This document shows positions 6,160 to 10,295 of a DNA stretch of 10,295 bases, one piece after another. The position numbers were made by a program, and so were the translations under genes. Position 1 is the first letter of the stretch; the number at the start of each line of letters is the position of its first letter. The DNA comes from JBDSYA01 sp039925865 (GTDB taxonomy: Bacteria; Bacteroidota; Ignavibacteria; Tepidaquicellales; Tepidaquicellaceae): assembly GCA_039925865.1 (NCBI GenBank), contig JBDSYA010000075.1, positions 1-10,295 on the forward strand, in the 5' to 3' direction. Under the pieces are notes generated by a model that worked only from the letters and a program-made list of their open reading frames with translations, searched no databases and was not told the DNA's origin.

Positions 6160-7095
6160 ATGAAAGTAACAGTTGTCGGCGCAGGAAATGTCGGAGCAAC
6201 ATGCGCAAATGTAATTGCTCAGAAGGAACTGGTCAAAGAGGTTGTACTTGTTGACATAAAACCGGGTACAGCAGAAGGCAAAGCTCTTGATATATGGCAG
6301 ACAGCAGGAATTAATAATTATGATACAAGAGTGACAGGTGTAACAGATGATTATACAAAAACTGCCGATTCGGAAGTTGTAGTTATCACTTCCGGTCTTC
6401 CAAGAAAACCGGGCATGAGCCGCGATGATCTTATCTCTACCAATGCAGCAATTGTAAAGTCGGTCACGGAAAATGTTGTAAAGCATTCACCGAATACTAT
6501 AATAATTGTCGTATCAAATCCTCTTGATGTAATGACATACTGCGCTTATATAAATGCAAATCTGCCTTCAACAAAAGTAATGGGCATGGCGGGAATACTT
6601 GATACAGCAAGATACAGGGCCTTTCTTGCAGAAGCACTGGATTGTTCGCCAAAAGATATTCAGGCAATGCTTCTTGGAGGCCATGGAGATACAATGGTTC
6701 CGTTGCCGAGATATACAACTGTAAGCGGTATTCCGGTGACTGAACTGATAGATGGTGCAAAACTTGATGCTATTGTTGACAGAACAAAAAAAGGTGGCGG
6801 TGAACTCGTTGCATTAATGGGAACATCTGCATGGTATGCTCCGGGAGCAGCAGCAGCTCAGATGGTGGAATCTATTTTAAGAGATCAAAAGAAAATTTTT
6901 CCTGTCTGTGCATGGCTTGAAGGTGAATACGGGCTTAATGAAATTTATCTTGGAGTTCCTGTCGTTTTAGGAAAAGAAGGAATAGAAAAAATTATTGAGT
7001 TGAAGCTTAATGAAGACGAAATGAAATTATTGAAGGATTCGGCTAAGTCAGTAAAAGAAGTTATGTCAGTTTTGGATGATCTGAATAAGAAATAA
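6160..7095 (+). CDS. mdh: NAD-dependent malate dehydrogenase (lactate-dehydrogenase-like type)
   Basis: This cytoplasmic enzyme interconverts malate and oxaloacetate with NAD in the TCA cycle or its reductive direction. At 311 aa it matches the Chlorobium/Bacillus-type MDH. The Rossmann motif GAGNVG is at residues 7-12. Asp32 ends the second strand and favours NAD over NADP. The mobile loop LPRKPGMSRDDL holds Arg82 and Arg88, where arginine at the first position marks malate rather than lactate specificity. Asp148 and Arg151 (ILDTARYR) and His174 (GGHGDTMVPL) complete the active site. All catalytic residues are present. The ATG at 6160 gives the standard MKVTVVGAGNVG opening; its leader is A-rich with no Shine-Dalgarno. 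It sits just behind the rpmA terminator and converges on the RsbW-like gene, whose stop is 38 bp away. Confidence 0.97.
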   Translation: MKVTVVGAGNVGATCANVIAQKELVKEVVLVDIKPGTAEGKALDIWQTAGINNYDTRVTGVTDDYTKTADSEVVVITSGLPRKPGMSRDDLISTNAAIVKSVTENVVKHSPNTIIIVVSNPLDVMTYCAYINANLPSTKVMGMAGILDTARYRAFLAEALDCSPKDIQAMLLGGHGDTMVPLPRYTTVSGIPVTELIDGAKLDAIVDRTKKGGGELVALMGTSAWYAPGAAAAQMVESILRDQKKIFPVCAWLEGEYGLNEIYLGVPVVLGKEGIEKIIELKLNEDEMKLLKDSAKSVKEVMSVLDDLNKK

Positions 7096-7105
7096 TTTTA
7101 TTTTA

Positions 7106-7140
7106 TGCTGCCGGATATATATTTTTTCAGCACTATTTTT
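7106..7140 (+). terminator. Weak candidate terminator after mdh
   Basis: TGCTG (7106-7110) and CAGCA (7128-7132) can form a 5-bp stem with a 17-nt loop, followed by CTATTTTTTT. The position between two convergent genes is right for a terminator. The short stem and long loop make it doubtful, and the T-run is also the 3' end of the opposite gene. Confidence 0.3.
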
Positions 7141-7537
7141 TTACAACGAGAGTGAACTCTGTCCCGCCGGCAGCCGAGTGACATTCAAATTCATCCACCA
7201 AAGATTTCATTATATAAATACCTCTTCCGCTTTCTTTAAGAATGTTTTCGTCGGAAGTAGGATCCGGTAATTTTTTTATATCAAAGCCGCCGCCTTCATC
7301 TTTGATCCTGACGGTTAGATTTTCCGTATCATACTCGATTTCTGTGTATACTTTTTTATTCTCATCTTCCTTATTCCCGTGAACTATTGCATTGATCAGT
7401 GCTTCAGAGCATGCTATCTGAAGGTTGATAAATCTTTCCATTACTAAATCGAAATCCCTGTTAGCCTCTTCCAGCAATTGCTCAAACTTCCTGATCTCAT
7501 TCCTGTTGCTTATCAAGACTAAAATTAATTTTTTCAA
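7133..7537 (-). CDS. RsbW/SpoIIAB-type anti-sigma regulatory ATPase (HATPase_c_2)
   Basis: This is a small GHKL-fold protein of the anti-sigma/serine-kinase class, which usually binds a sigma factor or phosphorylates a STAS anti-anti-sigma protein on serine. The N box is SEALINAIVHGN (residues 44-55, with Glu45, Asn49 and the HGN end). The G1 box is DEGGGFD (80-86). The G2 box is GRGIYIMKSLVDE (104-116). The ending GGTEFTLVVKK is typical of the fold. At 134 aa the domain is complete and alone. The TTG at 7537 is taken as start because an in-frame TAA lies only two codons upstream and the first strand (KKLILVLIS) is needed for the fold. No sigma factor, STAS protein or PP2C phosphatase is in the window, so its partner is unknown. 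It follows the barrel protein gene by 50 bp on the same strand. Confidence 0.88.
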   Translation of the reverse strand: MKKLILVLISNRNEIRKFEQLLEEANRDFDLVMERFINLQIACSEALINAIVHGNKEDENKKVYTEIEYDTENLTVRIKDEGGGFDIKKLPDPTSDENILKESGRGIYIMKSLVDEFECHSAAGGTEFTLVVKK

Positions 7538-7587
7538 AATTTAGTTATTTTCTTAAAAGTACGGTTTATTATCTGAATAGAATTTTG

Positions 7588-9498
7588 TTACATATTCCAT
7601 AAAACATTCAGCTGAAGATTTACCGCTGAATTTTCCTGGGGAGGATTGCTGTATTGAATAAAATCCACTCCACCTGTGAAATTAATAATTGAATTATTAT
7701 TTAAATATAAATTAATTTTACCGACCGGTCCTGAAGATGTAAAAGTATTTACGAGTTTCTTTTCGGCAGTTTCGTAAAGATAGCGATTTTGACGGAAGAA
7801 TTTATAACCACCTTTGACTTCCAGAAAATCATTAATCATATATCCAATTTCAGAATTGTAAAACTGCTCTTCGAAATATGCAATCGGCTTTACTGAAAAT
7901 TCTCTGTTATTAAACTGACCTTGTTCGTACAGTTTTACTTCACCGTTAAAATCCAGTGATAGACCTCTCGTGATGCTGTATCTGGTTGAATCTTTTATGC
8001 TAAGCTGTCTGTATGAAAAACTCTGAACCTGTGACACAATATCTTCAAAATCATATATAGTATAATTTGCCAGGACCTGAACAGTATTTTTTGAAGTTAA
8101 TTTTTTTATGGGTGAAAAAATACTCTGAGATGTTAACTTGTAAATATTATTCTTATAATTATTAGCGCTTCTCTGAGAAAAAATATAGCTTAACTTCGAA
8201 AGGATTACATCAAATCTTGTCTGCAGATCAAAGTTTAAAAGATTGTCGTAACGGTGTACTGCAGAAAATACTGTTTCAAGCTCATCCCTGTCATCAAAGT
8301 TTTCATCAAAATCCGTATCGTATCTAAGCAATGAAGTGGAACCAGTGAATCCAAAAGAATTTGTATTAGAAAGATAATAAATGATATCGAGCAACAGCGA
8401 TGTCCTACCGGCGTTGTTATTTTTATTTTTTTCTGCTCTCTCAAGTTCAACTACCTGAGATGGCGTTAAGCCTGCAGTATTGAGCAGAGAATGATTTTCA
8501 GACCTTTCACTATAAACCAGTTTAAGCTGCGAAATAATTTTATTCCAATTATAATTAAGCGCTCCTGAAAGTTCAAGATTATCTTCAATTATCTTGGTAT
8601 CATAAATATTCTCAAGCAGAATATTTGCAGAAGAAGCCCGGTATCTAAATTCTTTTGTGATATTTCTATTTGCTAATATACCCCCGAGTGAGACGGTAAG
8701 ATTTTTTGAAAGAGAATAATTAAGTTTATCACCGATGTAATAATAATTTTCAGTTCTCCTTTCAATGTTGTTCCTGACATTAAACCTGCTTACAATACTT
8801 GGTGTTGCCGGAGAAAAAAAATCATTCCTCTGATTATAAAATTTTATGTACCCTGTGTTATCAGCTTCCTCCGTAAACCTTTTGTAAATATTTGCGCTTA
8901 ATTCGTAATTATGATTTTGTTTTTGAATAAGATTTTCATAAAACAAAATCAGCTTGCCGCTGGTCAGATAATTTTTATAAAAAAAGTTATCAGCTTCACC
9001 TGTCAGGATACCGCTGAATCCGGAATTGTTCTCACCGATCTGATCTTCTGTTTTAAATCCAATCTTTGAATTTAAAAATACATTGTTGTTTAACCTGTAG
9101 TCCAGATTTGTAAAATAAAAACTGCTGTTGTTTTTATTGGTCTCAACATTCTTATCATCAGTTAAAAATTTATTCTGAAACCCGATGCCCGCATCAAGAT
9201 TTTTTTTCACATTATAAAAAAGCAAAAACCTGAAATTATTATAATCTCTGAAAAAGTTTTGTCCGAGCTTTGAAACGTTTGACAGATAATAATTGCTCAC
9301 TGACACTCCAAATTTTTCAAACCGATGGGTATAGTTTGCTACAGAATTCAGATTTGCAAGGTTAATGTCGCTCTGTAAATTTGTAATGAGAAAATTTCCC
9401 CTGTAAACCGAATCAATAACGATCGAGCCTGACTGAGCTTTGGATATGTTAACAGAGATTAAAATAAAAAATATGAATTTAATCAAACAAACTCTCAT
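7588..9498 (-). CDS. Probable outer-membrane beta-barrel protein, function unknown
   Basis: I do not recognise a named family. From ATG at 9498 the product is 636 aa. It opens MRVCLIKFIFFILISVN and ends a signal peptide at about SKA|QS, so it is exported by Sec. The frame is open upstream to 9537 (13 more codons), but the 9498 start places the signal peptide at the N-terminus. The body is made of many amphipathic beta-strand-like stretches with turns rich in Asn, Asp and Gly, and is rich in Tyr and Phe: for example NYRLNNNVFLNSKIGF and VNLQLNVLWN at the C-terminus. No plug, TonB box or catalytic motif is visible, which fits a plain large beta-barrel. Its start overlaps the end of the ABC ATPase gene by 20 bp, suggesting coupled translation and a shared envelope role. 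The outer-membrane location is inferred from composition and pattern. Confidence 0.8.
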   Translation of the reverse strand: MRVCLIKFIFFILISVNISKAQSGSIVIDSVYRGNFLITNLQSDINLANLNSVANYTHRFEKFGVSVSNYYLSNVSKLGQNFFRDYNNFRFLLFYNVKKNLDAGIGFQNKFLTDDKNVETNKNNSSFYFTNLDYRLNNNVFLNSKIGFKTEDQIGENNSGFSGILTGEADNFFYKNYLTSGKLILFYENLIQKQNHNYELSANIYKRFTEEADNTGYIKFYNQRNDFFSPATPSIVSRFNVRNNIERRTENYYYIGDKLNYSLSKNLTVSLGGILANRNITKEFRYRASSANILLENIYDTKIIEDNLELSGALNYNWNKIISQLKLVYSERSENHSLLNTAGLTPSQVVELERAEKNKNNNAGRTSLLLDIIYYLSNTNSFGFTGSTSLLRYDTDFDENFDDRDELETVFSAVHRYDNLLNFDLQTRFDVILSKLSYIFSQRSANNYKNNIYKLTSQSIFSPIKKLTSKNTVQVLANYTIYDFEDIVSQVQSFSYRQLSIKDSTRYSITRGLSLDFNGEVKLYEQGQFNNREFSVKPIAYFEEQFYNSEIGYMINDFLEVKGGYKFFRQNRYLYETAEKKLVNTFTSSGPVGKINLYLNNNSIINFTGGVDFIQYSNPPQENSAVNLQLNVLWNM

Positions 9499-10237
9499 AT
9501 GAAAATTTTGGTGACTTTTCTTCACGGTTAAGATCACGAAAAAGACTTTCGAGATTTGTAAAGTTTTTTGAATTTTTCAGTTCATCGGTTTTTGAATCAA
9601 GTATTATTTTACCTTTATCTATCAGAATAATTTTGGTAGAAATTTTTTCGATGGTGTCGAGAATATGTGAACAATAAAGAATAGTTTTCTTTTTTGAAAC
9701 AAGATAAGTTACAAGATCCTGAAATATAAAGATCGAATTTGCATCCAAACCGTTTAACGGTTCATCAAAAAATAAAACATCAGGATCATGGATCAATGCA
9801 GAAGTAATTAAAACTTTTTGCTTATTGCCTTTTGAAAGATTACCAATGGATTCATTCAGTTGATCTGTAAATCCAAACAGTTCTGCAAAATTTTTTATTC
9901 TTTTAGAAAGTATATTCTTTTCTAAATCCCTTATTGTTCCAATAAAATTTAGATATTCCAGACCGGAAAGAGAATTAAAAAGATTTGCTGTCTCAGGTAC
10001 ATATCCCACAATTTTCTTTACTTCAAACGGATGCTTACTCACATCGATCCCGTTTACCATTGCAGCTCCGGAGTTAAAATCGAGAACTCCTGTAAGAATC
10101 TTAACTGTAGTGGATTTACCGGCGCCATTGGTGCCGATGTATCCCCCGATCTCGCCTTTGCCGATCTCAAAACTTACATCATCGAGAGCAATCGACGAAT
10201 CAGAGTATTTTTTAAAAAGATTTTTTACCGAGATCAT
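9479..10237 (-). CDS. ABC-2-type transporter ATP-binding protein
   Basis: This is the nucleotide-binding subunit of an ABC exporter of the CcmA/NatA/BcrA type, on the cytoplasmic face of the inner membrane. The ATG at 10237 gives 252 aa opening MISVKNLFKKY, the standard beginning; a TTG at 10258 would add seven atypical residues. Walker A is GTNGAGKST (35-43), with Thr where GPNGAGKST has Pro. The Q-loop region reads GYVPE (78-82), with Glu for Gln as is common in this subfamily. The signature is LSKGNKQ (134-140). Walker B is VLFFDEP (154-160) and the switch His is His191 (YCSHILD). The domain is complete and should hydrolyse ATP. No permease follows; it may lie upstream, beyond the right edge. 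The gene overlaps the downstream beta-barrel gene by 20 bp. The substrate cannot be predicted. Confidence 0.94.
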   Translation of the reverse strand: MISVKNLFKKYSDSSIALDDVSFEIGKGEIGGYIGTNGAGKSTTVKILTGVLDFNSGAAMVNGIDVSKHPFEVKKIVGYVPETANLFNSLSGLEYLNFIGTIRDLEKNILSKRIKNFAELFGFTDQLNESIGNLSKGNKQKVLITSALIHDPDVLFFDEPLNGLDANSIFIFQDLVTYLVSKKKTILYCSHILDTIEKISTKIILIDKGKIILDSKTDELKNSKNFTNLESLFRDLNREEKSPKFSYESLFD

Positions 10238-10295
10238 AAAGTTTAGTAAATAAAACAATTATCAAAAGACTTAACAAGGCAGTTTATCAGTTAAC

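Noticed and set aside
6154..6760. Minus-strand open frames inside mdh (6154-6486 and 6497-6760)
   Set aside because: They are antisense to the conserved malate dehydrogenase frame, and their Cys- or Leu/Pro-rich composition is that of a shadow frame.
8235..8450. Minus-strand 71-codon frame within the beta-barrel gene
   Set aside because: It is an overlapping alternative frame within a long gene with a signal peptide; there is no leader or conserved motif.
10031..10246. Plus-strand open frame at the right edge
   Set aside because: It is antisense to the Walker A region of the ABC ATPase.
10259..10295. Possible end of an upstream minus-strand gene at the right edge
   Set aside because: Stops occur in all three minus frames within the last 37 bases, but there is too little sequence to assign a gene end.

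Overview
The window is AT-rich, and none of its genes has a convincing Shine-Dalgarno sequence: the leaders of rplU, rpmA and mdh are A/T-rich. It carries an Omp28/thioredoxin-fold secreted protein, a probable outer-membrane beta-barrel with Sec signal peptide, and a Chlorobium-like malate dehydrogenase. Together these suggest a member of the Bacteroidota/Chlorobiota group, perhaps the Ignavibacteria. That placement is inference from gene character, not from a phylogenetic marker search.

Layout, left to right. (1) Positions 1-2782, all minus strand: a polyprenyl-phosphate sugar transferase (1298-2782), a small four-helix membrane protein (917-1285) and a secreted Omp28-like protein that runs off the left edge (1-848). 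The first two are 12 bp apart and probably co-transcribed. (2) Positions 2860-3055: a compact array of five 15-bp palindromes at an exact 42-bp period, lying between recG and the sugar transferase. (3) Positions 3068-5161, minus: recG. (4) Positions 5350-7095, plus: tRNA-Ala(GGC), rplU, rpmA, a clear intrinsic terminator, then mdh. This housekeeping block is divergent from recG across a 188-bp spacer. (5) Positions 7133-10237, minus, convergent with mdh: an ABC-2-type ATPase overlaps a beta-barrel outer-membrane protein by 20 bp, followed by a stand-alone RsbW/SpoIIAB-type ATP-binding protein.

How the genes fit together: region 4 is translation plus central carbon metabolism, and recG is replication-fork repair. 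The sugar transferase would load the first sugar phosphate of a surface polysaccharide onto undecaprenyl phosphate. The ABC ATPase needs a permease that is not in the window and would lie beyond the right edge if adjacent. Its translational overlap with an outer-membrane protein suggests an envelope task, but the substrate cannot be read from the sequence. No insertion sequence, CRISPR array, prophage or defence system is visible. The least-explained items are the 42-bp-period palindrome array, the Omp28-like protein that has lost one active-site cysteine, and the ABC/barrel gene pair.
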